A DNA stretch of 64,000 nucleotides from Poa pratensis (lineage: Eukaryota; Streptophyta; Magnoliopsida; Poales; Poaceae), in the NCBI GenBank assembly GCA_947311845.1, contig CAMZMU010000012.1:5234192-5298191 (forward strand). The letters are read 5' to 3'. Below, one piece after another: positions 23,920 to 36,618 of this stretch; position 1 is the first letter of the stretch, and each line of letters starts with the position of its first letter. The position numbers and the translations under genes were made by a program. The notes beneath the pieces are model-generated. The model saw only the letters and a program-made list of their open reading frames with translations. It did no database searches and was not told the DNA's origin.

Positions 23920-26900
23920 AGGCAAAAAAGGAAGACGACGATGAGGCAGTCTCCATGTCAGAGGATGAGGACCCCAAGCCGCCACGCAAGGAAAAAAAGT
24001 ACCCCAGAATACACGACCAATTGGTCTGCTTTTTGGGTACTCCTTCGGCAAAAGAAGAAAAGGCGGAACTACGTGAGCTCAATGCCACGGTGCCAGATGT
24101 TCCCCAATACTTGGACTGGTCTGAAGATGCATCCCGGCAAGTACGCCCTTGTCGTCGACCCAATTGTCGACAACTTCAGACTGACCAAGGTGTTGATGGA
24201 CAGAGGCAGCAGCCTCAACATCCTGTACGAAGACACCTTGAAGCACATGAACTTGACGGAGAGCCAGCTTGACTACAGCAAAGTCAAGTTTCATGGTATC
24301 GTGTCGGGAAAGCAAGCCAAATCCATGGGAAGCATCAAGCTTGAGGTTACTTTTGGACTGGAGACAAACTACCGCACTGAGTATCTCCGTTTTGAAGTAG
24401 TCCCTTCAAGAGTGCTTACCACGTCATCTTTGGAAGGCCAGCTTTCGCCAAGTTCATGGCGACACCCTGCTACATCTACAGCAAGTTGAAGATGCCTGGA
24501 CCCAATGGCACCATTACCGTCAATGGCAACTTCAAGAAAGCAAAGGAGTGCGAGCGTGGCAATGCCGCCTTCGCTGAGGCAGTCCTCCACGCAGAGGAGC
24601 TAGCCATGCTAAAAAAGGAAACTGATACGTCGCAGTTGCCGGAAAAGGTGCAGACCGCCGAGCCAAAGAAAACTTTCACGGCCTCCGAAGAAACGAAGAA
24701 GGTGGATCTGACAAAGGGTGACAGCTCCAAGCAAGTCACCATCGGATCCGGCTTAAATGACAAATAGGAATGCGCGCTCGTCGAGTTCCTGTGTGAGAAT
24801 AGGGACATCTTTGCATGGTCGTCCGCCGACATGCCGGTGTTCCTAGGGAACTTGCCGAGCACTCTCTTAATGTCTACAAAGGACCCAAGCCGGTAAAGCA
24901 AGGAATAAGATGCTACAGCGAGAAGAAGAGGCAGGCGATAGGGAAGGAGATCATCAAGTTGCAGGAGGCGAAGTTCATTAGGGAAGTAGTGCATACTGAT
25001 TGGTTGGCAAACCCTGTAATGGTTCCGAAACCTAATAAAGAACTGAGGATGTGTATCGATTATACCGGTTTGAACAGATGCTGTCCTAAGGACCACTTCG
25101 CTTTACCACGTATAGATCAGGTCATAGACTCCACAGCCGGCTCCGAGCTGCTCACCAAATTAAAATGCGGGAATCGGACCAGCTAAAAACAGCGTTCACC
25201 ACGCCCTATGGGACCTTCTGCTACATCACGATGCCCTTCGCCCAAAAAATGCCGGCGCAACGTACCAGAGATGCATGCAAAGATGCCTGAACAAGCAGAT
25301 TGGGCGCAATGTTCACGTCTATGTAGACGACATTGCCGTCATGTCTCGTAAGAAGGCGGATTTGCTTGATGTCCTGCGAGAAACCTTCGACAACCTCCGG
25401 GTATACAAGATGAAACTCAATCCAAAGAAGTGCGTCTTTGGGGTTCCTGCCGGCAAGTTGCTTGGCTTTATCGTTTCCGAAGGAGGAATTGAGGTCAACC
25501 CGGAAAAAATCAAGGAAATTCTCAACATATCCAGACCCACATGTCTAAAGGACGTGCAGCGCCTAGCCGGCTCAGCTGCTGCCGTTAGTCATTTCATTAG
25601 CCGCCTTGGTGAAAAGGCCATGCCTCTTTACCGGCTACTGAAGAAATCCGACAACTTTGAGTGGACAGACGAAGCAGATGCCGCCTTGCAGCAGCTTAAG
25701 GTAGCACTGACGACTGCCCCAATCCTCGCAACACCTCGTACAGAAGAGCCAATGCTGCTTTACATCGCGGCAACAAACTTGGTTGTCAGCGCAGTCATGG
25801 TTGTGGAGCGCAAGGCGGAAGCAGCTGACGCCTCTGAGCAGCATCCCGTTTACTTCATCAGTGAAGTATTTTCCGCCTCAAAGCAGCGTTACCCACATTA
25901 CCAGAAGTTGGTCTACGGCGTCTTGTACGCCGCTAGGAAGTTGAGGCACTACTTCCAGGAAAATTCGATAACTGAGGTGAGCAAGGCACCTCTGTGTGAC
26001 ATAATTAACAATGCACATGCAACAGGCCGAGTCGCCAAATGGGGCATTGAGCTCGCCGCCTTTGACATTGCATACAAACCTAGAAATGCCATCAAGTCTC
26101 AAGCCTTAGCAGATTTTGTCGCAGACTGGACGGAAGCCATGGATGAAGTACCTCTCCCTGAATCAGATTACTGGATTATGCACTTTGACGGATCAAAGAT
26201 GCTTCAGTGCTCGGGGGCTGGTGTTGTGTTAAGAAACCCGCAAGGAGACAAGCTAAGCTACGTTTTACAAATACACTTCAAAGAAACAAACAATGTTGCC
26301 GAATACGAAGCACTCCTTCACGGTTTACACATCGCCAAGGAATTAGGCATCCAGCGCGTCCTCTGCTACAGAGATTCAGACCTGGTTGCGCAGCAGACAC
26401 GTGGCACATGGGATGCAAAGAGCAAGACAATGGCGGCATATCGTGCCACTGTTGACGAATTCGCTAAATGCTTCCTAGGATACGAAATCCGCCACATCCC
26501 AAGAGCTCAAAACGAGGCGGCAGACACGCTTGCCAGGCTTGGGTCTGAGCGCAAAAAGGTACCAAAGCATGTTTTCCTGGAGCACCTCTACAAGGCGTCA
26601 ATAAAAGGAGCAGACCTCCTCGACCCAGAAGCGGTAGAACCAGTAGGCGATGCAAGCTATGCCGTCTACTTGGTGAAGCCAGATTGGACGACACCATACT
26701 TGGACTTCCTGATCAATCAGGAGTTGCCGGACGATGAGGTATTGAAAAGACAAATCATCAGAAGAGCTAAGGCATTCATGATTATCAAAGGCGAATTGTA
26801 CAAGCGTAGCACCACCGGGGTATACCAACGCTGCATTTCGCCAGATGAGGGCAGAAACCTGTTGGATGAGATACATGCTGGAGTTTGTGGGCACCATGCT

Positions 26901-27968
26901 TCGTCCCGCTCCCTTGTGTCTAAAGCGTTCCGGCAAGGTTTTTACTGGTTGACAGCCAAGGAGGATGTAGAGGATATCGTCAAGAGATGCAAGGGCTGCC
27001 AACTATATGCCTGACAACCGCACATGCCGGCTCAGGAGCTGAAAACAATACCCATCACTTGGCCTTTCGCAGTCTGGGGCTTGGACATGGTTGGTCCATT
27101 TAAGACGGCACCTGGTGGTTACACACATTTGCTTGTGGATGTAGACAAATTCACCAAATGGGTTGAAGCTAAACCTATCAAAAAGCTTGACGGCGCCACA
27201 ACCGCCAATTTTCTGTGGGGAATAATCTCTCGGTTCGGGGTGCCACATAGCATCATCACCGACAATGGCACAAATCTTTCGCAAGGCGAAGTCGAGGAAT
27301 ACTGCAACCAACATGGCATCCGGCTGGATTTGGCCTCAGTGGCACATCCCCAAGCAAACGGTCAAGTAGAGCGTACAAACGGTTTGGTCTACAAGGACTA
27401 AAACCTCGTCTCGAAGTACCATTGCACAGGGCAGCTGGGGCTTGGGTTGATGAGTTGCAATCTGTCTTTTGGAGTTTACGCACAACCAAACAGATCAACC
27501 AAGTTTACTCCTTTCTTCTTAGTCTGTGGCGCAGAAGCAGTGTTGCCATCCGACATGATGTTCGATTCTCCCAGAATTCAACCCTACGTCGAAGAAGACG
27601 CAGAAGATGCAAGACAGGACGGCCTAGACCTACTTGACGAAGAACGTGACGTTCCTCTCGCACGCTCCGCCATCTATCAGCAGAATTTGCGACGCTACCA
27701 TAGCCGAGTGCGACAATGCAGTTTTAGAGTAGGTGACCTGGTTCTCCGCCTGATCCAAGATAGGAAAGGCTTGCATAAGCTATCCCCACCATGGGAAGGA
27801 CCCTTTGTGGTCAGCAAGGCACTGCTCAATGGATCCTACTACCTGGTCGATATACGAGACGGATATAGGAAGAAGAGGGGCCGCAAGCGCAAAAGGAAGG
27901 TCGACGACAAGTACGACGAAACAAAGCGGCCTTGGAACATTGAGCAGCTACGTCCTTTTTACACTTAG
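23920..27968 (+). pseudogene. RT1 pol: protease, RT with motif A deleted, RNase H, second RNase H, integrase
   Basis: Protease active-site region at about 24185-24225 reads VLMDRGSSLNILY (usual D-G/S-G altered). RT begins at about 24880 (WLANPVMVPKPNKELRMCI). At about 25158 the coding jumps from ELL to HQIKMRES, and the intervening segment that normally carries the motif A Asp is missing. The YVDD box is intact (25318-25330). First RNase H at about 25740-26130, and the second, archaeal-type RNase H at about 26160-26560 (MHFDGSKM, NNVAEYEALLHGL, RDSDL, NEAADTLAR). Integrase zinc finger HAGVCGHH...CKGC, stop at 27014, then the catalytic core D (LDMVG), D (ITDNGTN) and E (NGQVERTN). A further frame change lies near 27400, and the last segment ends at 27968 with RPWNIEQLRPFY. 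Confidence 0.88.
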
Positions 27969-28514
27969 CAATTTTTGATTGTAATAAGTACTGTATGATT
28001 ATGAAATAAAAGTCTATGGTTTGCTCATTCCGCTTTGAGATCATGCCATCTTTTGTCTTTTCTTGCAATCATATACCTGTTGTGTCAAAAGTTACCTAAA
28101 TTTCTTTTTGCTCCGGCTATGGTTCCAACGTTTTTGACATGCGCCGTCCGCCGGCTAAAACCTAAGCAAACAACCTTTGCACCGCCTTGTATGACTATCT
28201 GTTTGTTTGTATGTGGGTCGCCTAGTAATATGTCGTTGGCACCAACATGCCGACTTTGGTCTCTGTGTCTAAACTAATTGGTATTGCACCTGGTTGGCAC
28301 ATCTAAAGTAACTGAGATGAGGTTCCGCCAATATATGAAAAAGTTAAACATATAAACACAGATACATTTCAAGGCGGGCCACTTAAATAAGCCTACCGCC
28401 AAGTGTAGCATAAAAGTTTGGCCCAACAAAAATATTTACATCCCAGAATAGAACAAGTTTTTCGCGTTAACAGATTAACGCATCCACTTGTGCATCATTT
28501 GCAGGGGAGGAAGC
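27969..28514. other. RT1 spacer between pol and the antisense gene
   Basis: About 545 bp, AT-rich, with no significant ORF. It contains gaaataaaag shortly after the pol stop, a possible polyadenylation context. The two genes converge here, so both 3' ends probably fall in this stretch. Unlike RT2, I saw no clear tandem repeat. Confidence 0.5.
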
Positions 28515-31500
28515 CTACGGAACTGCCGCCTTGGGGGAAGCTGTCTCGGGGTCCTGGGGGCTCACGCCGGCATCCTTGGGGCTGGCTCCGCCATCCTGAG
28601 GGTCGCGCTCGTCAGCCAGGATTTCGCCTTCACCCGCCAAGGAGGTTTCGCCTGTTGCAAGGTGAGGATCGGGATGCGCCTTGTAGAATAGCCGGAGGTC
28701 CACCATGTTGGCAACCCGGGTCGCGTAGCCGGAGACGGAGGCAGCCACCTTTTTCGGATCAATGGCGTTGCCATCTTCATCTTCTGTGGGCACGTACTCC
28801 GTCACCTGGTGCATGTCAGCCTCCGGGTACCAAGCAGAAATCAGCGAGAGAGCCACCTTCGCGCCGCCACGTGTGGCAGAACGCAGCACACCCTCGTGCT
28901 CGCTGGTCGCCCTCTTCATCACCTCGGGCATCGCCTCGAGGACAATGGGATCGCTGCGCTCGTCCGGGAAGAACTTGGTGGCAAAAGCCTTGCCTGCGTC
29001 GAGAATGTTGGTGATTATCTCACCAACCTTCAGAATGCGTGCAAGGCGGGGCGAGGTATCCTCATTGTCGCTGAGATTTGTCGGCACTACAAGGCGAACC
29101 AATCAAATAAATGATTAGCAATGTGACTCAAAGGTCTCAAATGACATGAAGAGAAAGGTGGTTACCAAGGATGTGTTCATGGATGGCATTTATCTCGTCC
29201 AGGTGGCTGGCAATTGTCTCTTCGGCTATCCGGACAGCTTGGGCATGCTTCTCTTGCTGACGCTGGGAGTTTTTGGTCACCTCGGCAAGGTGGTCGCTTA
29301 AAATTTTCATCTGCTCCGACAACTTGCTCACCTCGATGGCATGAGCCATGTCCCGCATCTCTAGCTCCTTGGCGTGATCCGCCTTCAGTTTCATGACTTC
29401 GTTGACCAGATCTGCAGCTTCGTTAATCAAAGCTTGCATGTCAGATGAGCTCTTGAGGATATCTTGCGCAGTGTTTAGCAATTCTACAAAAAGAGTGGAA
29501 AAATCCGACTAAAATATTTGTCGGAGGAAAAACCAGAAAGTTGGCAGACGATAAGAAGGCAAAGAGAGTTGTCACCTTCATCCTTTTTGCGAGCTTCTTC
29601 CAAACTCGCAATTTGGGCGTCCTTCAGCTCGATGTCTTGCTGCAGTTGGCGGCACTCCTTGATTTTCTTCTCCTGGGCACGGAACAGCTCCATGTTCGAG
29701 GCAAGGGTAGTCTGAGAAGATGCGCAAAGCAATGATAAGGTTAAGCTTCATAGTCAAAAGATCACTCCGCCGGCTAAAAAATCTTTTAGCCGCCAAAGTG
29801 TTCGGGGGCTGTGACTATGGGTTACTCATACCTCAAGTTGATCGTGGAGAAGACTGTGGAGTTCCTTCATGCGCGAGTACCAGTTGCGGGTACCCTCGCG
29901 CACGGCCCTCAGTGTTTGCCGCACATCTTGTACTTCCCCGCCAAGTCCATGGCTGGGATCGGAGGGGGTCGCGCTGGTACTCTTTCCTGTCTCGTTTGCC
30001 GTTTCCTGCTTCATGGCGATAAAACGGGCGGCACCATTAGCCGGAGCTTCAGCCATTCTTGAGGTGGAGACGCTGGCAACAGATTTCTTGCCGGCCGCCT
30101 TCTCTGCAGCCGCCTTCGTGGTGCCAGTCATCACCACGTTGTCCGCCATAAAGGTTCCCGGGCAAAGAACCGCGGGAGCGTTGCCGGCAGGGGTAGCTGG
30201 AGCGGTTGCTGGAGAGGATCTTGGAGGTTTGGCTCTGCGGCAACTGCCTTGAGGTTGGAACGGAGCTTGGCCATGATGGGCTTTGCTCTGCAAAGGGAAT
30301 AAAAGCAAGTTAGTGAACGCGTAACGAAGTGGCAAGTTAGTACGCCAACAGGCCTACTTACCGCTTCTGGGGAATATTGCTCCCCAGGGTCTCATACTCC
30401 GCCTCGGTGGTGGTGGCGGCTTCTTCTTCTCCAAGTCCTTGGTGGAAGAAGGACCGACCTTGCGCTTCCTGGACTTAGTCCCAGGATCGTACCAGTTCGG
30501 AGCCAGGTCGGCGTCCATCAAGGTCTCCAGCTGAAAAGACAGCGCCCGTCAATCCAGCAACAAGCAGACAAAGTAAGCAAGTGAATACAGGAAAACTTCG
30601 GCTTACCGCTGGGCTGGGTTGTCATGGGTGAACATGGCGACGCCTTCGGCCGCCTTGATCTGCTTGGGCTGGATGAGCTCTCTCATCCGATACAGCAACA
30701 CATCCTCATCGAGAGTGCTGCTCCCCGTGCTGGTCGTCTCAGCCTTGTATTCGCACATCTTCAAGGGACGATGGCGAAGCGGCATGATCTTTCGTGATAG
30801 CCAACACAGGACGGTGTCAACACCGTCAAGGAGGGGAGGCTCCATTGTTTGGGTAAGGAACTCGATTCGCCTAAAGGCGATGCGGCGTTCCTCCGGCAAG
30901 ATAAGTGCCGCCTTCTCCGTCCAGTTGGCCTGGTAGGTTGGCGGACTGTTGACGAATGCAGGGATCCCCACCGTGTTGCCGGGTGACGGGATGTCCTTGC
31001 AGTAAAAGAGTGTGCTGGTCCAATGCTTTACCGACTCGATGTATGGGATCTTGAGGTACCAGTCGGGTTGGCGGCAGTTGAACGTGGCGCTGCCGCATGT
31101 TGCCAGCTGGCCGCCTGGAATAGTTTGCCGGCGGCATAGGAAGCAGTACTTGAAATGTTCTAACCGTAGGTAATACACCTTGGTAGCCTTCGAATAGCGC
31201 TTGGAAGCCGGCTAACACTAGGATACTGTTGGGTGCAATGTTGTGTGGCTGCAGCCCGTAGTGTTGAAGCACGGCAGAAAAGAAGGCGGAAGGCGGCAGA
31301 GTCATACCGCGAAGGAGGTGTGAGGCCAGAACCACCCTCTCTCCGTCTTGAGGGTCAGGAACCGCCTCGTCGCCAGGTACCCGCCAAAAGCACTCCGTCT
31401 TAGGCGGCAGGAATCCGCCTTCCTCCAGCTCCTTCAAGTATGCTTCCGTCATGCAAGACGGCAGCCAGTAGTGGGAGCCCAGCTCCGCCACTTCTTCTTC

Positions 31501-31777
31501 CTCCACCTGTGCCTCGCCGGCGGAAACCTCCGAGGAGGTCGCAGGTTCGGCCTCTGCCGTCGCCAGGGATGGCAAAGGGAGGGTGGGGGATGCAGTGGCA
31601 GCGGGTGCCGCCGGCGCCGGAGAAGATGAAGAAACCCCGACCACATCAGTGGCAGGGAAGAAGAAGATGACGGTGCGAGACTCGTCGCCGCCGCCGTGCA
31701 GATCCGGATCCAGCCGCAGCCATCGGAGTTGCTGCCGCCGCCTCCGCTACAGTGCTCTGCTCGCTAGTGCTAGACAT
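28515..31777 (-). pseudogene. RT1 antisense gene, about 7 exons; PF04195-like N-terminus and coiled coil
   Basis: The minus strand starts at MSSTSEQSTV (ATG 31777). The N-terminal part (about 31500-31190; MTEAYLKELEEGGFLP, HYGLQPHNIAPNSILVLAGF) resembles the 'putative gypsy type transposon' domain. Later exons, all with GT-AG borders: one ending 30607, then 30530-30362, 30287-29832, 29711-29576, 29483-29166, 29086-28515. Phases match from the end of 29832 through 28515. The 29711-29166 exons encode a long coiled coil. The last exon has GGAKVALSLISAWYPEAD and an acidic tail. A deletion/frameshift near 31185 and phase mismatches farther upstream mark it as degraded. Function is unknown; it is not needed for the usual retrotransposon cycle. 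Confidence 0.72.
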
Positions 31778-31903
31778 CTGGTGGTGAATGTGCCGCTTGG
31801 AAATGCTCGCCGGAGTTGGGTGCAGAGAGAGGAGAGCTCGAGGAGGGGAAGCGGTGGTGTGAGAGCAGAAGTGGAGAACGGATCGGCGCCACGGTGAATT
31901 TGG

Positions 31904-31913
31904 GGATTTATCC
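31904..31913 (-). promoter_or_regulatory. TATA-like box for the RT1 antisense gene
   Basis: The minus strand reads GGATAAATCC in a GC-rich surrounding, about 130 bp upstream of the antisense ATG at 31777. Position and context fit a core promoter, but the match to TATAAA is imperfect. Confidence 0.4.
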
Positions 31914-32321
31914 TCCCTGCTCCGCGATTCGTGCACGGAACGGCCGGAGCCACGATCTCCGCCACGTGTGCACGTCTCGCACGTTGAGGAGGTGGCGTGC
32001 GCTGCCGTCGCCTCGATTCCCGCACGTAGTGGGAAAGTAATCATGATGCACGCGGAATTCAAACTGTCGTGGACTCCGTGACGTCATCCGTCAATATTTG
32101 ACGAAACTTGTCAGTTTGACAAGACCACACGTGGAAGATTCCTGACAAGCAGTCAGGCCGTCTTTCCCATGTTGGCGGCATTTGTTCCGGTTACTTTAGA
32201 CGGACCGCCGCTTACTTCAACTTTGGAATGCTTGAAGCTCTTCAGCCGCCTATGAAACAAGACGGACGTCGCCGACAAAAGAAGACGGCGCCTGGAGAAC
32301 TTCAACCCTTCCAGGGGTTAA

Positions 32322-32831
32322 TGTTGGGGATATACCAACTAGGGGTATCACCAGCATGGATCAATCCGGTTAGTCCAGGGTGGCCCGCAGTGGTGGTAAA
32401 GGCTTTGCCTGCCGGGCGGCCCAGATAGCTGACGCCCAAGGGAAGGCGGATGCCGGCAAGGAGGAGGCCCAAGACCGAAGCCCATGAAGCCATCAAGACC
32501 AAGACGGAAGGCGGTAGACTTGCCGGTTAAGTTTAGGACTTTGTATACTTACCGGATACGTATTCTCCCTGTAACCCTAGGTCTGGCCGCCTATATAAGC
32601 CGGACCAGGGACGCCTTTAGGGAACAATCAATCTCTCATTGTAACCCGACCAAGGCTGTTGCCATTATAGTGAGTTATAGCAGCACGTAGAACCTCGCCA
32701 CCGCTGCGAGATCTGAAGCTGGGTAATCCGCCTTGTTCGATCCCGACCTCGACGACGCTCCCCTTCACCCCCTCGGTTCACCCTCGGCTAGAGGACCTCC
32801 GTCTCCTATCTACGATGCCGATACGACGACA
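32322..32831 (+). repeat. RT1 3' LTR
   Basis: Same termini as the 5' LTR, with about 21 substitutions and one single-base indel. Just upstream, 32309-32321 (ttccaggggttaa) takes the place of the polypurine tract. It is unusually pyrimidine-rich, with only a GGGG core. Confidence 0.93.
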
Positions 32832-33122
32832 GTGCCTATAACAACAAAAAATAGCAATTAGCTCAAATAGCTCCAAGATAACTGTCAGATTTTTCAAGGA
32901 GAGAAATTAAAGAAAACATATCTTTAGTATCATAGCAGTAAGTTCCTAACAAATATAAATATTTAGTCTGATGGTTATGAAAGCATATAGCTGATAAGTA
33001 GTGAGAAAATAGCTCACCATATTCCATTCATCTTCGTCCTAGAATGTATACATCATACTTGAGGGAAAAAAGGAAAAGAAAAATCATATCTCTAATCTCA
33101 ACAAAAAATGGCGCTGCTCCTT

Positions 33123-34242
33123 TGATGAGGAAAAGGTTCCTCTAGGGTGGCCCAATCTTCACGGATTGACGAACGAGTGGACGAACTCACACAAGAACGC
33201 GAAGAACACGAGGAAGAACGCAGCGGAATACTCGAACACAAACAAGATACAAGAACCGTTTCCCTTAGCGGTCGGTCCAACCGGCCCAATAGAATCCCAA
33301 AGGGAGAGATTGGCAAGATACACAAGAAGGGATCTTGGATGGTTGTTTCTCCAACGGCCAACCGAGCCGTTCCAATAAAGTCACCCGAAGATGAAAGATT
33401 GGCAAGTAGTCTAGCTACAAGTAGAGGTCTTGAATCCACGAAGGGATCTTCTCCACAAGAGGAGGAACCATCCCCACAAGGGGAGGAAGGAGACCTTTGA
33501 GAAGAAGGAGTCTAGCTCTACTCTAATCTCAAAACATTGTCTATCTAGATCTGGAGGGGGTAGGTGCCTATATATAGGTTTGACCCAAAGGGGTAGGTGG
33601 GAAAGGGATACAAGGGCCTCAGCCCGTTCTCTGCACGCAGGCAGCGGTAGTACCGCTGGATGCTGGCGGTAGTACCGGACCTGGTAGGGTGGCGGTAGTA
33701 CCGCTGCATCTGGCGTAGTACCGGTGGCTCTCTCTCGAATATAATTGCACTTCTCCAGCGGTAGTACGTGGCCGGTACCGGACAGATACCGTTGGATCCA
33801 GAGAGCATTTCCGGTTGCGCGGTAGAGGTGGCGGTAGCTGCAGCGGTAGTACCGCTCCTGGGCTTGGCGGTAGTACCGCTCGGCACGGGCGGTAGTACCG
33901 CTGCTGGAGCTTCCGCTTCTTCAGCCTGGGTCATCTGGCGCCTGGCGGTAGTACCGCTGCGTGCGGCGGTAGTACCGCTCCTGGAGCTGCTGGCTCCTCT
34001 TCCTTCTCCTCTTCCAAGCCACCGTCTTGTCGGGCTCCATTCCTCGTGCGCCTTGGCCATCTTCCCATGGACTCGTACCCGTCATGACTAGCAATACAAA
34101 GTGATGATGGTCAAGTAGTATACCATTCCAAAGTGTCATTTCGAGGTTCACATAAAGGAAGGAGTTCACCTTTGATGTCCATGGTGACTTGTGGAGTGTT
34201 GGAGTGCTTGACATGGTGATGGTCCTAGGTTGGGCTACATCA
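33123..34242 (-). repeat. RT3 3' LTR
   Basis: 1,120 bp, about 99.5% like the 5' LTR. It carries the same cluster of gcggtagtaccgc units at about 33640-33985. It directly follows the PPT. Confidence 0.92.
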
Positions 34243-34254
34243 TCTCCCCCCTTT
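34243..34254 (-). other. RT3 polypurine tract
   Basis: AAAGGGGGGAGA directly abuts the 3' LTR start TGATGTAG on the minus strand. It is the standard primer site for plus-strand DNA synthesis. Confidence 0.85.
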
Positions 34255-36618
34255 AATAAGAGTCGTCCTCGACTCTTGCTCTTCATCACCATGCAAAGGA
34301 GGTAGATGTGTTGTCGAAGAATTGGAATTCACCATGCCTACAAACACTAAAGACCAAGCAAACCATGTGTGTGCAAGAAAGAGGAGCATATCAACAATGA
34401 CATGTCCATTCTTTGTCATAGCACCGTTAGCACAACACAAGAATATGAAAAGGAAGTGCAAGTGCAAGGTCAAAGTGCAAGCAATCCAATGCAACATCTT
34501 CAAAATATCATCATGGTGGCAAACAAAGCACATGAAAGAGCAAGTTTTCAACATATTTGTTGCAACACCAAATTGGTAGGAACCATTATACTCATGACAA
34601 GACATGCACAAAATGTCATTATGGTTGCAAACAAGCCATTGGAAAGAACAATTGTTCATCATATTTATTGCAACACATAAATCATTCACATAAAAGATGG
34701 GGAAATTTGTCTTGCCATCGGAGAAATCAACATCACAAGCATGTTTGCAAACAAACCAAAACCAAGAGAAATTGTTTAACTTGTTTGATGCAAAACATGA
34801 GAAAGATTCTAGAGTTGGATTTGTTTCACAACTCACATGTATGCTCTCAAGAGCTCTTATTGTCAACTCATGTTCAATTGAGGTTGACATTATAGCATGA
34901 GGCTCAATGCACACGAAAAGCCAAAGAAACAAATTGTGTGCATGGTATATGAACACATCATCCATAATGAAGTGTCTCTTCATTTGCACATCACCAAACA
35001 CATCAAAATCAATTGGAAAATATGAAGTATGTGAATGGTCACTATGCAAAGTGAAGGATGGAACAAGGTCCATAAGAGAAAACGAAACATCTCCAAAATT
35101 TGAGAAAGCTATGGGGGCAATCTCATTATCAAGCATTTCAACATTAGTGCAAGCAACACATGTGAAAGAGAAATTGTTCAACATGCTGCAAGCAACAACG
35201 GGAGAAAAATGGAAACATTCATAACACGGCATGGTCATGGCAAAATCATCACAAATAAGTAATTCCACTTGATCAACATTGGTCGCAAACAAAGTATCAC
35301 AAGGGAACAAGAACGAATCATATGTGACCTCAAAAGAATCATCCATAGCATGCGAGCAATCATAATTCATCATGTCCACTAGCGGGATCATGGTCACATC
35401 AACACCCATACCTTGATAGTCCCGCTCATGTGAAGTAGGTGTTGAAGTAGTAGGGGCTTTCATGTAGCCGACTTGTTCATTTTGAAGTAGACATGGGGTG
35501 GCATCATCATCATCCTCCATGTACATCTTCTCCATTTGAGGCATCATCAAGTCGAAGAGTGGCGTCTCATCATCCATGAAACCTAGCACACAATGAGAAA
35601 ACACACTAGAGGTAGAGGTTAAGTTGTTAGAAATCGAAATGGCCTCACAAGACCTATCAACTACCTCTCTCAACTCAAGTGGTGTATCACTCATTCCCTC
35701 AAAGTGAAAGCACTCAAACTCACATATGGTAGGGGCACTCAACTCACTCTCACTCTCACTCAAGTGGGCTAAGTGGCTCTCATGCTCACATGGGATTGGT
35801 ACCATCTCATAACTCAAGCTCATAGGGATATGCTCGGTTTCCTCATCTCCATACGCCTCCAAGGTTGAAGGGAAACTCCCATGCTCAACCTTCTCAACCA
35901 ACTCGCCTCCAAAGGTCAATGCCATAGTGTAGGCATCATCACTCGACTCCTTTGCGGAAGGGAAAATCCCATGCTCCACTTCATCACTTGACTCCATTGC
36001 CGAAGGGAACATCCCATGCTCGGCATCATCATCACTTGACCCATGGTCATAGGTGATAGCATTCTCCATGCTCGCCTCCTTGGTCGAAGGGAAAATCCCA
36101 TGCTCGACCGTCTTCTCACCATCTTGGCATTCCCACATCATGTGACCTCTTCCATTGCATATTGGGCACAAGAGATTGGGACATTCTCGTGGATCATGGT
36201 CTTGGCCTTGGCAATTGTCACATATAAGGTCTTCTTCTTGCCATATGGGGGCCAATGTGGTGGTTGCACTTGGTGTAGAAGCCATATCATGAGAAGTGCT
36301 TGAGAAGGGCGCTGTCTTGGTTGTGGCCTCACGTTTGTGACCATGCTTCTTCCGGCGTCGACGTAGGCTTTGCGCGACGAAGATGTCGAAGTCGGCCATG
36401 ATCTCATCAAACATGGAACTTGTAGCTCTTGTTGGCGCACTTGGAGTGGTAGCCCTAGGGGACACCATAGGATGCGCCTTTGTCGCCGTCTTCTTTTCAT
36501 GTTGACGTTGACGCTCTTGAGTTGTAGGGTGTCGCCGAAAGTCATTTGGATGCTTCTCCTCATGTTGGCGCCTGCGAGCTTGTTGCCTTGGCGACCTTTC
36601 CTTGGAGCTTCCACTAGA

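Larger units (their letters stand above)
20792..32831 (+). mobile_element. RT1: complete Ty3/gypsy LTR retrotransposon, Tat (Retand-like) lineage, inactive
   Basis: Flanked by the 5-bp TSD gtgcc (20787-20791 and 32832-32836). LTRs are 20792-21300 and 32322-32831, both starting TGTTGGGG and ending acgaca. Internal order: PBS, gag, protease, RT, RNase H, a second archaeal-type RNase H, integrase, a spacer, then an antisense multi-exon gene. Dual RNase H and an antisense extra ORF are known features of the Tat lineage. The LTRs differ at about 21 of 509 positions by my count (about 4%), roughly 1.6 million years at 1.3e-8 substitutions per site per year. Stops, frameshifts and an RT deletion make it non-autonomous. 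Confidence 0.95.
20725..33038 (-). pseudogene. Candidate terminal exons of a minus-strand gene, split by RT1
   Basis: After removing RT1 and one TSD copy, the minus strand shows acceptor ttctag, a 21-bp exon (33038-33018, Asp-Glu-Asp-Glu-Trp-Asn-Met), donor GTGAGC (33017-33012), an AT-rich intron, the acceptor ttgttgttatag, and a last exon (4 nt at 32835-32832, continuing in the flank from 20786). The last exon reads ALFAYAAQEGDQAMTAFRIT-Ala and stops at 20727-20725. Phases agree (0/0). RT1 sits four bases into the last exon. The upstream exon was not found; the GC-rich block at 54900-55600 is a possible 5' end, which would put RT3 in an intron. No family recognised. The splice signals are good but the coding evidence is short, so this is a hypothesis. 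Confidence 0.35.

Noticed and set aside
33147..33500. 117-codon plus-strand ORF in the RT3 LTR (also at 53757-54110)
   Set aside because: Identical in both LTRs, antisense to the element, low complexity, and explained as LTR sequence.
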